A stretch of 64,000 bases of DNA, taken from the NCBI RefSeq assembly GCF_030408375.1, contig NZ_CP046530.1, positions 868,001 to 932,000 on the forward strand, in the 5' to 3' direction. A program made the position numbers and the translations under genes. Under the pieces are notes generated by a model. That model searched no databases. It was given only the letters and a program-made list of their open reading frames with translations, and had not been told where the DNA came from. The DNA is from Corynebacterium afermentans subsp. lipophilum (lineage in GTDB: Bacteria > Actinomycetota > Actinomycetes > Mycobacteriales > Mycobacteriaceae). Below are positions 8,718 through 17,362 of this stretch, piece after piece (positions within the stretch are counted from its first letter, which is position 1; each line of letters starts with the position of its first letter).

Positions 8718-10105
8718 CACGCGACCGCCTTCTTTTGCACGTTCTGGTGGATCACGCCGGCGATGGCGATCACGCCGACGACGACGGTGACGGCGAGCAT
8801 CTGGAAGCGCCCGTCCGAGTCGGCCAGCATTAGCGCGATGACGCCCGCGGCGAGCGCGATCATGACCCATGGCAGGACAGCCGGCGCCCACATGCGCACC
8901 TCGGTGATCTCGCCGGTGGCGACGAGCTTCGGGTGGATGCGCACGAACGACAGGGCGACGACGATCCACAGCACGATCAGGCAGCCGCCGACCGCGTTGA
9001 GCAAAAACGCGAGCAGGCCCGGCGGGTTCCAGTACTGCAGTGCCACGGCGGCGAAGCCGAAGAGGACGGAGACCACCACGGCGCGCATGGGCACGCCGCG
9101 GGCGTCGGTGCGGGCGAAGGAGGCGGGGGCGTCGCCGCGCACGGCGAGGTTTTGCAGGAAGCGCGAGGAGCCGTAGATCTGGGTGTTGCAGGCGGACAGC
9201 AGCGCCACGACGATGACGGCCTCCATGATGCCCACCGCGCCCGGGATGTTGGCCAGCTCGAGCACGGCCGTGAAGGGGGAGTCGGCGGCGGAGTCGGCCC
9301 CGCCGATCTGGTCGAAGGGCAGAAGCAGCACGATCAGCAGCACGGAGCCGATGTAGAACACGGAGATGCGCCAGATGATGGACCGGATGGCGGAGTGCAC
9401 GCCCGCCTGCGGGTCCTCGGATTCGGCGGCGGCGACGGTGACCAGCTCAATGCCGCCGAACGCGAACGCCACGGCTAGCAGCGCGGTGGCCACGCCGGAC
9501 AAGCCGTTGGGCATGAAGCCGACTTCGCTGACGTTTTCCAGCCCAACGAATCCGCTGGCGGGCAGTAGCCCGAGCCACAGCGCCACGCCGATGATCAAAA
9601 AGGCGACGATGACCGCGACCTTGATCAGGGCGAACCAGAATTCGAACTCGCCGAAGTTCTTCACGGCGGAGAAGTTGATCACGGTAAACGCCACGATGGC
9701 CACCAGCGCCGGGATCCACGGCGAGATGCCGAACCATGCGGCGACGATGGCGGAGGCGCCGGTGATTTCCACGGCCATGATCATGATCATCATGAACCAG
9801 TACAGCCAGCCGATGGTGAATCCGGCCCACGGGCCGAACGCCTGGGCGGCGTAGGTGGAGAAGGTGCCGGAGGACGGCCTGGCGGCGACCATTTCGGCGA
9901 GCATCTGCATGAAGCAGACGGTGATGAATCCGGCGATGACGTACGCGATCAACACGGCGGGCCCGGCGGCTGCGATGCCCACGCCGGTGCCCAGAAACAG
10001 GCCGGCGCCGATGGCGGAGCCGAGGCCCATCATGGTCAGGTGGCGTGTCTTCAGCCCGCGGGCGAGCGCGGTGGAATCCGCGACGGGGGAAACTGGTGTC
10101 GACAT
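8717..10105 (-). CDS. APC-family amino-acid permease (upstream copy)
   Basis: 462 aa, again with the AAT-branch signatures (LMGLGSAIGAGLFLGTG; FGEFEFWFALIKV). Start taken at the ATG 10105, after TAAGGT at seven bases; the upstream GTG would add three residues. A TTGACG hexamer further upstream and this TAAGGT form a possible promoter for the permease pair and perhaps dapD. Sequence identity to the next permease is high through most helices, with differences mainly in loops and the C-terminal region, suggesting altered substrate preference after duplication. Confidence 0.88.
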   Translation of the reverse strand: MSTPVSPVADSTALARGLKTRHLTMMGLGSAIGAGLFLGTGVGIAAAGPAVLIAYVIAGFITVCFMQMLAEMVAARPSSGTFSTYAAQAFGPWAGFTIGWLYWFMMIMIMAVEITGASAIVAAWFGISPWIPALVAIVAFTVINFSAVKNFGEFEFWFALIKVAVIVAFLIIGVALWLGLLPASGFVGLENVSEVGFMPNGLSGVATALLAVAFAFGGIELVTVAAAESEDPQAGVHSAIRSIIWRISVFYIGSVLLIVLLLPFDQIGGADSAADSPFTAVLELANIPGAVGIMEAVIVVALLSACNTQIYGSSRFLQNLAVRGDAPASFARTDARGVPMRAVVVSVLFGFAAVALQYWNPPGLLAFLLNAVGGCLIVLWIVVALSFVRIHPKLVATGEITEVRMWAPAVLPWVMIALAAGVIALMLADSDGRFQMLAVTVVVGVIAIAGVIHQNVQKKAVA

Positions 10106-10163
10106 GTCGAACACCTTAAACGCAAGCTATTGCGTCAAGGGCAATATATACCGCAACTTTTCG

Positions 10164-11096
10164 CTAATCGACGCCTAAAGTGCGCCGCCGCACCACCGGC
10201 GAGGTGGAAAACGGTTCGCGTTCGATGCGAAGATCCGCGCGCCCGGCGATGGTCCGCGCAGGCACCTGGGTGCCGGTTTCCACGTCGAAGACCATGGTTT
10301 CCGGTTCGAGCATGACGTTGACGCCGATTTCGCACCGGTCGCCTAGATCCACCCCGATCACGCCGGCAGACGGGTGCAGCCGGCAGTCCCGCCCGACCCG
10401 CATCGGTGCACGCTCAAACTCGCTGACCCGTGACGCCATCAGCGCCGACGACAGCGACAGATCGGTCCCGCCGCCGACCACCACGAACGACGACAGCCGC
10501 CCCTCAATCCGCGCAGGTCCCAGCGAGCCGGCGTTGTAGGAGACGTAGCCTTCGCGCATCACCGAAGTCCCCTCGGCCAGGTACGCCCCGAGCCGCACGC
10601 GCTCGGCTTCGGCGATGGTCACCCCGGACGGCACGACGTAGTCCACCATGCGCGGCAGCCGGTCGATGCCGTAGACGTGGATCAGCCCGCGCGCCCGCAG
10701 GTTGGTGCGCACGGTTTCGAAGTTGTCTGCCAGGCACGGGCCTTTGTTGGTCCACACCACCGGCTGCAGCAGCTCCAGCGCGCCGGCCATGTTGATCGAC
10801 AGCGGCTCCACCATGCGGTGCGAAAGCAGATGCAGGCGCAAAAACACGTCGTGGGCGTCAATGGGTGGTGCGTCCAGGTCCGCGATGACGGTGCGCACCG
10901 GCACGAGTTCCACCAGCCGGTCGTGGTCTGCGCCAATAAGTTTCAGAAACTTCGGGCTGAGTTCGTGGGCGGAGACGCGGTGGGTGCCGGAGGTGCCGTC
11001 GATAGGCAGTAGCTCCGGCGACGGGAACCAAGTGTCCAGCACGGTGCCGTTCATGGCGATGTTGGCGATTCCGACGGCGCGCGCTCCTTGAGACAT
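10164..11096 (-). CDS. DapD paralog (succinyltransferase-like)
   Basis: 310 aa, clearly homologous to dapD throughout: [21 protein letters not shown], and VMREGYVSYNAGSLGP retaining the catalytic Glu. It differs where DapD has the glycine-rich CoA loop: here the loop reads GGGTDLSLSSALMASRVSEF, losing the GGG and SGGG runs. It may be a second succinyltransferase with another acceptor, or a regulatory or degenerate copy. The start ATG is preceded by TAGACT at seven bases, giving it its own leaderless promoter back-to-back with dapE. Confidence 0.86.
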   Translation of the reverse strand: MSQGARAVGIANIAMNGTVLDTWFPSPELLPIDGTSGTHRVSAHELSPKFLKLIGADHDRLVELVPVRTVIADLDAPPIDAHDVFLRLHLLSHRMVEPLSINMAGALELLQPVVWTNKGPCLADNFETVRTNLRARGLIHVYGIDRLPRMVDYVVPSGVTIAEAERVRLGAYLAEGTSVMREGYVSYNAGSLGPARIEGRLSSFVVVGGGTDLSLSSALMASRVSEFERAPMRVGRDCRLHPSAGVIGVDLGDRCEIGVNVMLEPETMVFDVETGTQVPARTIAGRADLRIEREPFSTSPVVRRRTLGVD

Positions 11097-11125
11097 GCCT
11101 GCGAGTCTAAACGTAGGATCGCCGT
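11097..11125. promoter_or_regulatory. Compact divergent promoter dapD-paralog/dapE
   Basis: The 29-base gap carries both -10 hexamers: TAGACT on the minus strand (11109-11104) seven bases before the paralog ATG, and TAGGAT on the plus strand (11114-11119) six bases before the dapE GTG. The hexamers are only four bases apart, so two polymerases could not bind at once; expression of the two genes should be mutually exclusive per event. Confidence 0.55.
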
Positions 11126-12217
11126 GTGACTTCCTTAGATCTCTTCGCCGACCCAATTGCACTTTCCGCGGCGCTCGTGGACATCGAGTCGCCCTCGCAC
11201 CACGAGGAGGCGATCGCGGACGCCGTCGAAGGCGCGCTTCGCGGCCTCGAGCACGCGGAGGTTGAGCGCTTCGGCAACACGGTGGTGGCGCGCACGAACT
11301 TCGGGCTGGGTTCAAGGGTGGTCCTGGCCGGGCACATCGACACCGTCCCGCTCGCGGACAACACGCCGCACAAGCTTGTCGACGGCACCCTGCACGGCTG
11401 CGGCTCCGTCGACATGAAATCCGGCATGGCCTGCTACCTGGCAGCGTTCGCGCGCTTGGCCGAGCCGGGCAAAGCCGCCTACGACCTGACCGTCATCGCC
11501 TACGAGGGCGAGGAGGTCGCGCAGGAGTACAACGGCCTGCACCACCTGGAGCGCGACCACCCGGAGTGGCTCGAGGGCGACATCGCGCTGCTCGGCGAGC
11601 CGTCCGGCGCCATCATCGAGGCCGGCTGCCAGGGCACCATCCGCGTGTTCGTGGACGCGCACGGCACCCGCGCGCACTCCGCGCGAAGCTGGCTCGGCCA
11701 CAACGCCGCGCACGATCTGGCCGGTGTGCTCACGCGCATCGCCGCCTACGAGCCTCGCGCCGTGGAGATCGACGGCTGCGAGTACCGCGAGGGCCTCAAC
11801 GTGGTGGGCCTGGAGGGCTTCGTGGCCACCAACACCATCCCGGATCACGCGCGGCTGATCGTGAACTTCCGCTACGCGCCGGACCGCTCCGTGGAGGAGG
11901 CGAAGGCGCACTTGGAGGAGGCGCTTTCGCTTGACGACGGGCTCACGCTGACCTACGACGACATCGCGCCCGGCGCACTGCCCGGCCTGGGCGACCCGGT
12001 GGCCGCCGGCCTAGTCAAGGCTGTAGGCGGGAACTTCCGCGCGAAGTTCGGATGGACGGACGTTGCGCGCTTTTCTAGCCTGGGTGTTCCCGCGGTCAAT
12101 TTCGGACCCGGCGACCCTGGTTTTGCCCACAAGAAGGACGAGCAGTGCCCGACGGACCAGATCACGCAGGTCTTCGAGCAGCTGATGTCGTACCTGAGCG
12201 TTAACGAAAGCGAGTAG
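11126..12217 (+). CDS. dapE: Succinyl-diaminopimelate desuccinylase
   Basis: 363 aa, M20 metallopeptidase family. Zinc ligands and catalytic residues are visible: AGHIDTVP (His, Asp), GSVDMKSG (bridging Asp), EGEEV (catalytic Glu with ligand Glu), and the C-terminal FGPGDPGFAHKKDE ligand His. It releases L,L-DAP from its succinyl form. The lid-domain HSARSWLGHNA motif is present. Start is GTG 11126, six bases after a -10 hexamer. Followed after 3 bases by the LOG-family gene. Confidence 0.94.
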   Translation: MTSLDLFADPIALSAALVDIESPSHHEEAIADAVEGALRGLEHAEVERFGNTVVARTNFGLGSRVVLAGHIDTVPLADNTPHKLVDGTLHGCGSVDMKSGMACYLAAFARLAEPGKAAYDLTVIAYEGEEVAQEYNGLHHLERDHPEWLEGDIALLGEPSGAIIEAGCQGTIRVFVDAHGTRAHSARSWLGHNAAHDLAGVLTRIAAYEPRAVEIDGCEYREGLNVVGLEGFVATNTIPDHARLIVNFRYAPDRSVEEAKAHLEEALSLDDGLTLTYDDIAPGALPGLGDPVAAGLVKAVGGNFRAKFGWTDVARFSSLGVPAVNFGPGDPGFAHKKDEQCPTDQITQVFEQLMSYLSVNESE

Positions 12218-12220
12218 TCA

Positions 12221-13006
12221 ATGGCCCCGCTGAACATCCCCCGTCCGGAGCGCGACCGGAAGCTGCGCGGCCCGATCGCGCTACGCGGTTCGGACCACCA
12301 GGCGTCCACGTTCGACCAGCGCCTGCTTGAGGCGTTCGGGCACGCGGACAGCCAGTGGCGCCACGAGGACCCGTGGCGCGTGATGCGCATCCAGAGCGAG
12401 TTCGTCGCGGGCTTCGACGCACTCAGCGAGATGCCGAAGGCCGTCACCGTGTTCGGCTCGGCGCGCCTGGGGGAGGGCACGGACGAGTACCGGCTGTCCT
12501 ACGACGTGGGCAGGGCGCTGGTGGAGGCCGGCTACGCGGTGATCACCGGCGGCGGCCCGGGCTTGATGGAGGGCCCGAACCGTGGCGCGCACAACGCCGA
12601 CGGCCTGTCGGTGGGCCTGGGCATTGAGCTGCCGTTCGAGCAGGGTTTGAACGACTGGGTGGATCTGGGGCTGAACTTCCGCTATTTCTTCGCCCGCAAG
12701 ACCATGTTTTTGAAGTACTCGCAGGCGTTTATCGCGCTGCCGGGCGGCTTCGGCACGATGGACGAGGTCTTCGAGGTGCTGTGCATGGTGCAAACCGGCA
12801 AGGTCACCAACTTCCCGATTGTGCTGATGGGCACCGAGTTCTGGTCGGGGCTGGTGGCCTGGATCGAGGAGCAGCTGCTGGGCCGCGGGCTGATTTCGCC
12901 GGGCGACGAGAAGCTGTTTTTGGTCACCGACTCGGTGGACGAGGCGGTGGCGCACATCGTGGAGAAGCACAAGGTGATGACGGATCAGCGCCTCAAGGAT
13001 GACTAA
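12221..13006 (+). CDS. LOG-family (TIGR00730) Rossmann protein
   Basis: 261 aa. The family signature GGGPGLMEGPNRGA followed by LPGGFGTMDEVFE marks it as a lysine-decarboxylase-like / cytokinin riboside 5'-monophosphate phosphoribohydrolase (LOG) protein. These proteins hydrolyse nucleoside monophosphates at the N-glycosidic bond; the physiological substrate in corynebacteria is not established. It belongs to the longer LOG type with an N-terminal extension. Overlaps folP2 by 8 bases, suggesting a folate/nucleotide-linked operon from dapE onward. Confidence 0.88.
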   Translation: MAPLNIPRPERDRKLRGPIALRGSDHQASTFDQRLLEAFGHADSQWRHEDPWRVMRIQSEFVAGFDALSEMPKAVTVFGSARLGEGTDEYRLSYDVGRALVEAGYAVITGGGPGLMEGPNRGAHNADGLSVGLGIELPFEQGLNDWVDLGLNFRYFFARKTMFLKYSQAFIALPGGFGTMDEVFEVLCMVQTGKVTNFPIVLMGTEFWSGLVAWIEEQLLGRGLISPGDEKLFLVTDSVDEAVAHIVEKHKVMTDQRLKDD

Positions 13007-13850
13007 GCAGCTCGCCGAGGTGATGGCGATTGTCAACCGCACACCCGACTCGTTCTACGACAAGGGCGCGACGTTCGCCTCCGAGAAAGCACTTTTGCGT
13101 ATCGACGACGCCGTGTCCGCCGGCGCCAGCATCATCGACGTTGGCGGTGTGAAAGCCGGTCCCGGTGACGACGTGGACGTGGCCGAGGAGATCGATCGCG
13201 TCGTGCCGCTGATCGCCGCCGCGCGCGGGCGCCACCCGGATGTGACGTTGAGCGTGGACACGTGGCGCGCGCCGGTGGCCGAGGCCGCGGTCGCCGCCGG
13301 CGCGGACCTGATCAACGACACGTGGGCCGGCTTCGACCCGGAGCTGGTGGAGGTCGCCGGCCACCACCGGGTGGGCTACGTCTGCTCCCACACCGGTGGG
13401 ATCACTCCGCGCACCCGCCCGCACCGGGTGCATTACGACGACGTGGTCGCCGACGTCATCGCCGAAACCACGGCGCTGGCCGAGCGCGCGGCGTCGCTGG
13501 GCGTGCCGGAAAAGCGCATCTTCATCGACCCGACCCACGACTTCGGCAAGAACACCTACCACGGCCTGGAGCTTTTGCGGCGCGTGGACGAGCTGGTAGC
13601 CACCGGCTGGCCGGTGCTGATGGCGCTGTCGAACAAGGACTTCGTCGGCGAGACGCTGGACCGTGGGCTTTTCGGCGCGGACATCACCGAGCGCGTCCCC
13701 GGCACCCTCGCCGCCACCGCGTGGGCGGCCGCGCGCGGGGTGGCGGCGTTCCGCGTGCACGAGGTCGAGGCCACGCTGGACGTGATCCGCATGACCGCCG
13801 CGATCCAAGGCGAGATGGCCCCGCTGCACACTGTGCGAGGGCTCGCGTGA
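12999..13850 (+). CDS. folP2: Dihydropteroate synthase homolog (FolP2 type)
   Basis: 283 aa TIM-barrel of the DHPS family: VMAIVNRTPDSFYDKG (the N-terminal pterin motif), IIDVGGVKAGPG, LSVDTWRAPVAEAA, NDTWAG and the C-terminal FRVHEV. In mycobacteria the second folP paralog lies next to gpgS, lacks proven DHPS activity and its role is unsettled; the position here is the same. Loop substitutions relative to canonical FolP (GGVKAGPG instead of GGESTRPG) agree with the FolP2 type. Overlaps its neighbours on both sides, so coupled translation is expected. Confidence 0.88.
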   Translation: MTKQLAEVMAIVNRTPDSFYDKGATFASEKALLRIDDAVSAGASIIDVGGVKAGPGDDVDVAEEIDRVVPLIAAARGRHPDVTLSVDTWRAPVAEAAVAAGADLINDTWAGFDPELVEVAGHHRVGYVCSHTGGITPRTRPHRVHYDDVVADVIAETTALAERAASLGVPEKRIFIDPTHDFGKNTYHGLELLRRVDELVATGWPVLMALSNKDFVGETLDRGLFGADITERVPGTLAATAWAAARGVAAFRVHEVEATLDVIRMTAAIQGEMAPLHTVRGLA

Positions 13851-14563
13851 GAGTCAGTGTGGTCATTCCCGCGTTGAATGAGCAGGAGACGGTGGGCGGT
13901 GTCGTCGAGAAGTGTTTGGCATCGAGCGCCGACGAGGTGCTGGTGATCGACCCGGACTCCATCGACGCCACCGCCGCACGCGCCGCAGCCGCAGGCGCGA
14001 GGGTGGTGCCATGGCGCGAGGTGGACCCGCGCGAGCCGTGGGAGGGCAAGGGCGAGGCCCTGTGGCGCGGGGTGAAGGCGGCCACCGGCGACGTCGTGGT
14101 GTTCGTGGACGCGGACGTGACCTCGCTGGAACCGTGGTGGGTCGACGCGCTCGCCGAACCTTTTAGCGACGACAGCGTTCACCTGGTCAAGGCCTCCTAC
14201 GAGCGGGCCCGCGCCGGCGGCCGTGTCACCGAGCTGACCGCCAAGCCGCTGTTGCGCGCGCTGTTCCCGCAGCTCGCGCACATCCGCCAGCCACTCGCCG
14301 GCGAGTACGCCATCCGCCGCTCCACCGCCCTTGGTCTTCCGTTCGTCGCAGGCTACGGCGTCGAAGCTGGCTTGCTCATCGACGTCGCCTCCACCCACAC
14401 CCCCGCCTCCATCGCCCAGGCCGAGCTGAGCCCGCGCACGCACCGCAACCGCCCGCTCACGCAGCTGGGGCCCATGGCGGACGTGGTCTCCCGCACGATC
14501 TTGGCGCGCGCCGGGGTGGGCAAAATCCAGGTCCGCGAGCGCCCCGCCTGGGTGGACGGTTAA
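13847..14563 (+). CDS. gpgS: Glucosyl-3-phosphoglycerate synthase
   Basis: 238 aa GT-A glycosyltransferase of family GT81, which moves glucose from a nucleotide sugar to 3-phosphoglycerate on the way to methylglucose/glucosylglycerate polysaccharides. Visible: VVIPALNEQETVGGVV, the metal-binding VDADVTSL (DxD) and the AGEYAIRR acceptor motif. Start is GTG 13847, overlapping the folP2 stop by GTGA. It is shorter than mycobacterial GpgS (about 320 aa) mainly at the N terminus, but the catalytic core is complete. Confidence 0.88.
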   Translation: MRVSVVIPALNEQETVGGVVEKCLASSADEVLVIDPDSIDATAARAAAAGARVVPWREVDPREPWEGKGEALWRGVKAATGDVVVFVDADVTSLEPWWVDALAEPFSDDSVHLVKASYERARAGGRVTELTAKPLLRALFPQLAHIRQPLAGEYAIRRSTALGLPFVAGYGVEAGLLIDVASTHTPASIAQAELSPRTHRNRPLTQLGPMADVVSRTILARAGVGKIQVRERPAWVDG

Positions 14564-14573
14564 ACTAACCGGC

Positions 14574-14882
14574 ATGCTTTCCTGGATCGTGTTAATCCTC
14601 ATCCTCGCGCTGCTGAGCATCATCGGCGTGCGCGTGTTCGCCTCCGTCTTCGGCCGCGGCGAGGCGCAGCCGCCGATGCCGCCGACCGCCGAGGTCAAGG
14701 AAGCCAACCGCCGCGCCGTGGAGGAGGGCAATTTCGGCGATATCCAGCTCGAGGTCGTGCACCGCGGCTACCGCATGGATCAGGTGGATGCGCTGCTGGA
14801 GCAGTTGGCTGGCGGCAACCTTGGGCCCGTCGAGAGGCAGGATGCTCAGGTAGAATCGTCTACGTCAACTATCGCGAAGTAA
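14574..14882 (+). CDS. Small DivIVA-domain membrane protein
   Basis: 102 aa. An N-terminal membrane helix (about residues 2-25) is followed by a short linker and the DivIVA-like VHRGYRMDQVDALLEQL segment. The same protein follows gpgS in mycobacteria. It may sit at the membrane near the poles or septum and bind other division proteins; no direct evidence. A -10 hexamer TAAACT, overlapping the gpgS stop, is seven bases from the ATG, so it can be transcribed separately as a leaderless message. Confidence 0.8.
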   Translation: MLSWIVLILILALLSIIGVRVFASVFGRGEAQPPMPPTAEVKEANRRAVEEGNFGDIQLEVVHRGYRMDQVDALLEQLAGGNLGPVERQDAQVESSTSTIAK

Positions 14883-14897
14883 AAGGAGCGTAGACGA

Positions 14898-15068
14898 ATG
14901 GCAGCAATGAAGCCGCGTACCGGCAGTGGCCCGATGGAAGCGGTGGAGGAGTCCCGCAAGATCGTGATGCGTATCCCGTCCGACGGCGGCGGCCGCCTCG
15001 TGGTGGAGCTGTCCAAGGAGGAGGCCGGCGAGCTCGGCCGACTGCTCACGGAGGCCGCAGAAGCCTAA
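14898..15068 (+). CDS. DUF3117 small protein
   Basis: 56 aa, MAAMKPRTGSGPMEAVEE at the start, then a conserved VMRIPSDGGGRLVVELSKEE core. It matches the short, highly conserved actinobacterial DUF3117 family by sequence and position (after the DivIVA-like gene). Function unknown. An AAAGGAG Shine-Dalgarno lies ten bases before the ATG. Too short for many gene callers, but conservation in this neighbourhood supports it. Confidence 0.88.
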   Translation: MAAMKPRTGSGPMEAVEESRKIVMRIPSDGGGRLVVELSKEEAGELGRLLTEAAEA

Positions 15069-15094
15069 CGCGCCGAACGCGGTAGTATCGCCAC

Positions 15095-15958
15095 ATGCTC
15101 AACGACATTGTGGACGTGCTCGCCGACCCGGCAGACCTCACCCCGCTTCGGGGCGAAGACGATTTTTCCCGTCTCGTCTCCGAATCGGGGCATTCTTATG
15201 ACGTGGCCAAGCAGGGCTACGTCACCCTCGCCGCTGGCAAGGGCATCGGGCACGAGGGTGACTCGCTGGAGATGGTCAACTCCCGCGAGACGTTTTTGTC
15301 CAACGGCCACTTCGCCCCGTTCGTGGAGGCCGTCTCCGACGCGCTCGCCGACGTTGTGGAGCGCGCCGCCGGCGAGACCGAACACCCGGTGATCATGGAG
15401 GCCGGCGCCGGCACCGGCTACTACCTGGCCCACACCCTGGACCTGATCGCGGGCGCGCGCGGCGTTGGCCTGGATGTGTCTGTGCCGGCCGCGAAGCACC
15501 TGGCCAAGGCCCACCCGCGCGTGGGCGCTGTGGTGGCGGACGTGTGGGATCAGCTGCCGATCCGCACCGGTTCCATCCACGCGCTGGCGGTGGTGTTCGC
15601 GCCGCGCAACCCGGCCGAGTTCGCGCGCGTGCTTGTCGACGGCGGCGAGGCCGTCATGCTCGTCGCCGACCAAGGCCACCTGGATGAGCTGCGCGAGCCG
15701 CTGGGCATCCTCGGCGTCGAAGATGGCAAGGTCGAGCGCCTCATCGCTCAGTCCGAGGGCCACTTGGTCCCGGCGGCGGATCCGGAGCTCATTGAGTTCC
15801 CGATGTTGCTGGAGCGCGACGCTATCGCCGCCCAGGTGGGTATGAGCCCGTCGGCGCGCCACCTGGATCGCGACACGCTTCAGGCCCGCTTGGCGGAGTT
15901 GCCGGAGCAGATGCGGGTCACCGCGCGTGCGCAGCTGATCCGCATGCGCAAGGCCTAA
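15095..15958 (+). CDS. RlmA-like rRNA methyltransferase without zinc-finger cysteines
   Basis: 287 aa class I SAM-dependent methyltransferase. SAM motif I is EAGAGTGYYL and the GHSYDVAKQGYVTL segment is the hallmark of RlmA(I/II) 23S rRNA guanine-N1 methyltransferases. In RlmA this segment belongs to a four-ligand zinc finger starting CPLC; here the cysteines are replaced (DPADL and SES before the His), so zinc cannot be bound in the same way. It may still methylate rRNA. TAGTAT six bases before the ATG provides a leaderless promoter. Confidence 0.82.
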   Translation: MLNDIVDVLADPADLTPLRGEDDFSRLVSESGHSYDVAKQGYVTLAAGKGIGHEGDSLEMVNSRETFLSNGHFAPFVEAVSDALADVVERAAGETEHPVIMEAGAGTGYYLAHTLDLIAGARGVGLDVSVPAAKHLAKAHPRVGAVVADVWDQLPIRTGSIHALAVVFAPRNPAEFARVLVDGGEAVMLVADQGHLDELREPLGILGVEDGKVERLIAQSEGHLVPAADPELIEFPMLLERDAIAAQVGMSPSARHLDRDTLQARLAELPEQMRVTARAQLIRMRKA

Positions 15959-15961
15959 GCG

Positions 15962-17362
15962 TTAGCGCACGTAGCCGCGGCGCCACTCGGAGTGGATTTC
16001 CGCGCCGTTGTAGGCGCGGGTGCGGATGCCGGAGCAGCCGCCGTTGAGCCATACGCGCGAGGACATGACCACGCTGCCGCCGCCGGCGTAGACCTCGATG
16101 GTGGAGCCGTCGACGATGACGGTGATGTTGTCTTCGTCGTCGTCGTGGAGCTTGGCGCTGGCGGGGGAGCCGTCCTTGCGGTCGAGGACGATCTGGTCGC
16201 CGGAGTGGGTGATCTCTACGCCCGGTTCACCGTCGCCGTCGAGCACCTCTACGACGACGGAGGCTCCCGGCGCGACCTCGCAGAGCCCGGCCCACATGCG
16301 GGCGCGGTCGGTGCTGTCCACCGCGTCCGGAAGCCCCGGGGCGGGCACCTGGTAGAGGCGGCCGCCCTGCAGGGTGATGCGGCGCGGCAAGGTCAGGGCG
16401 TTAGCCCAGCCTTCGGCGTCCCAGTTGGGTTCTTGGGTGGGGTCGCCGGCGCGGTCGGTGTTGGTCATGAACCCGTACAGGTAGGCGCGCTCGTACAGCT
16501 TCGCCATTTCCACCAGGTTGTAGGTGGTGTTGCGGGGGCGGGTGAAGTCGTGGCCGTGGTCGACGATGGTAAACGGCGTGTCCACGCGGAAGGTGTGGCC
16601 GTGCAGCTCGCCGACGGCGTAGACGGCGGTGTCTTTGCCGTCGCGCTCGAGGGTGACAAACAAAACGTCGCGGATTTGGCCGTCCACTTCGTCGCGCAGG
16701 CGCACGATGCGCGGGGCGACCAAGGAGGTGTCGAGGTCGAAGCCGGTGTCGCCTTCGAATTCGAGGACGCCTTCAAGCTTCCAGTCGCGGCCGTCGTCGG
16801 AGGTGAGCACGACTGGCTTCGGCGCGGTTTCGGGGCCGGAGACGGCGAGCATGAGCCAGCCGTCGTGGTCGTCGTCGCGGTCGGTGTCGGCGTCCCAGTC
16901 GGGCACGACGCAGGGGGAGCGGAAGTTGCTCACGCCGGCGACGTCTTCGACCACGGCGCCGAGGCGGGCTGCGGCGCCGGAGACGTCGAGGTCGGCGTCC
17001 TCGTCGAGGTCGGAGCACAGCTCGTCGACGTGGGGGACGTGCGCGACCTGGATGGTGTTGCCGGCGGCGGTGGCGGAGGTGAAGTACAGGTCCACCCCGT
17101 CGCCGGCGGCGGAGACGCTGCCGGCGCGAACGGCGATTTCGCCGCCGACGGGCACGATGACGTCGTGGCAGTCGATCCAGCTAAACGCGTCTTCTGCGCT
17201 TTGCTGGTGGCCCCAGCGGCTTGGCGCGTCGGGGGTGGGGCGGTACTGGTAGAACATGTTCCACACGCGCTCGGCTGCCTTACCGGTGCGGTAGATGCCG
17301 GCGGGGCCTTCGAGAATGCCGGCCTCGGCGGTGACGTGCAGTTCCGGACGGTAAACGGTCAT
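15962..17362 (-). CDS. GH32-like beta-propeller protein lacking catalytic motifs
   Basis: 466 aa with the overall pattern of glycoside hydrolase family 32 (invertase/fructosidase): a five-bladed propeller opening with FYQYRP-x-W-GH-x-S-x-D, and a C-terminal beta-sandwich with DGSTIEVYAGGG. The catalytic signatures are altered: the WMNDPNG nucleophile motif reads LEGPAG, and the RDP motif reads RSP. I found no clear EC acid/base motif. It overlaps glgA by ATGA, so it is co-translated with glycogen metabolism. A non-catalytic carbohydrate-binding or regulatory role is the simplest inference. Confidence 0.78.
   Translation of the reverse strand: MTVYRPELHVTAEAGILEGPAGIYRTGKAAERVWNMFYQYRPTPDAPSRWGHQQSAEDAFSWIDCHDVIVPVGGEIAVRAGSVSAAGDGVDLYFTSATAAGNTIQVAHVPHVDELCSDLDEDADLDVSGAAARLGAVVEDVAGVSNFRSPCVVPDWDADTDRDDDHDGWLMLAVSGPETAPKPVVLTSDDGRDWKLEGVLEFEGDTGFDLDTSLVAPRIVRLRDEVDGQIRDVLFVTLERDGKDTAVYAVGELHGHTFRVDTPFTIVDHGHDFTRPRNTTYNLVEMAKLYERAYLYGFMTNTDRAGDPTQEPNWDAEGWANALTLPRRITLQGGRLYQVPAPGLPDAVDSTDRARMWAGLCEVAPGASVVVEVLDGDGEPGVEITHSGDQIVLDRKDGSPASAKLHDDDEDNITVIVDGSTIEVYAGGGSVVMSSRVWLNGGCSGIRTRAYNGAEIHSEWRRGYVR

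Noticed and set aside
7335-9478. Long plus-strand open frames across the permease genes
   Set aside because: Composition is Gly/His/Asp-rich without membrane helices or motifs, while the minus strand codes clear APC permeases.
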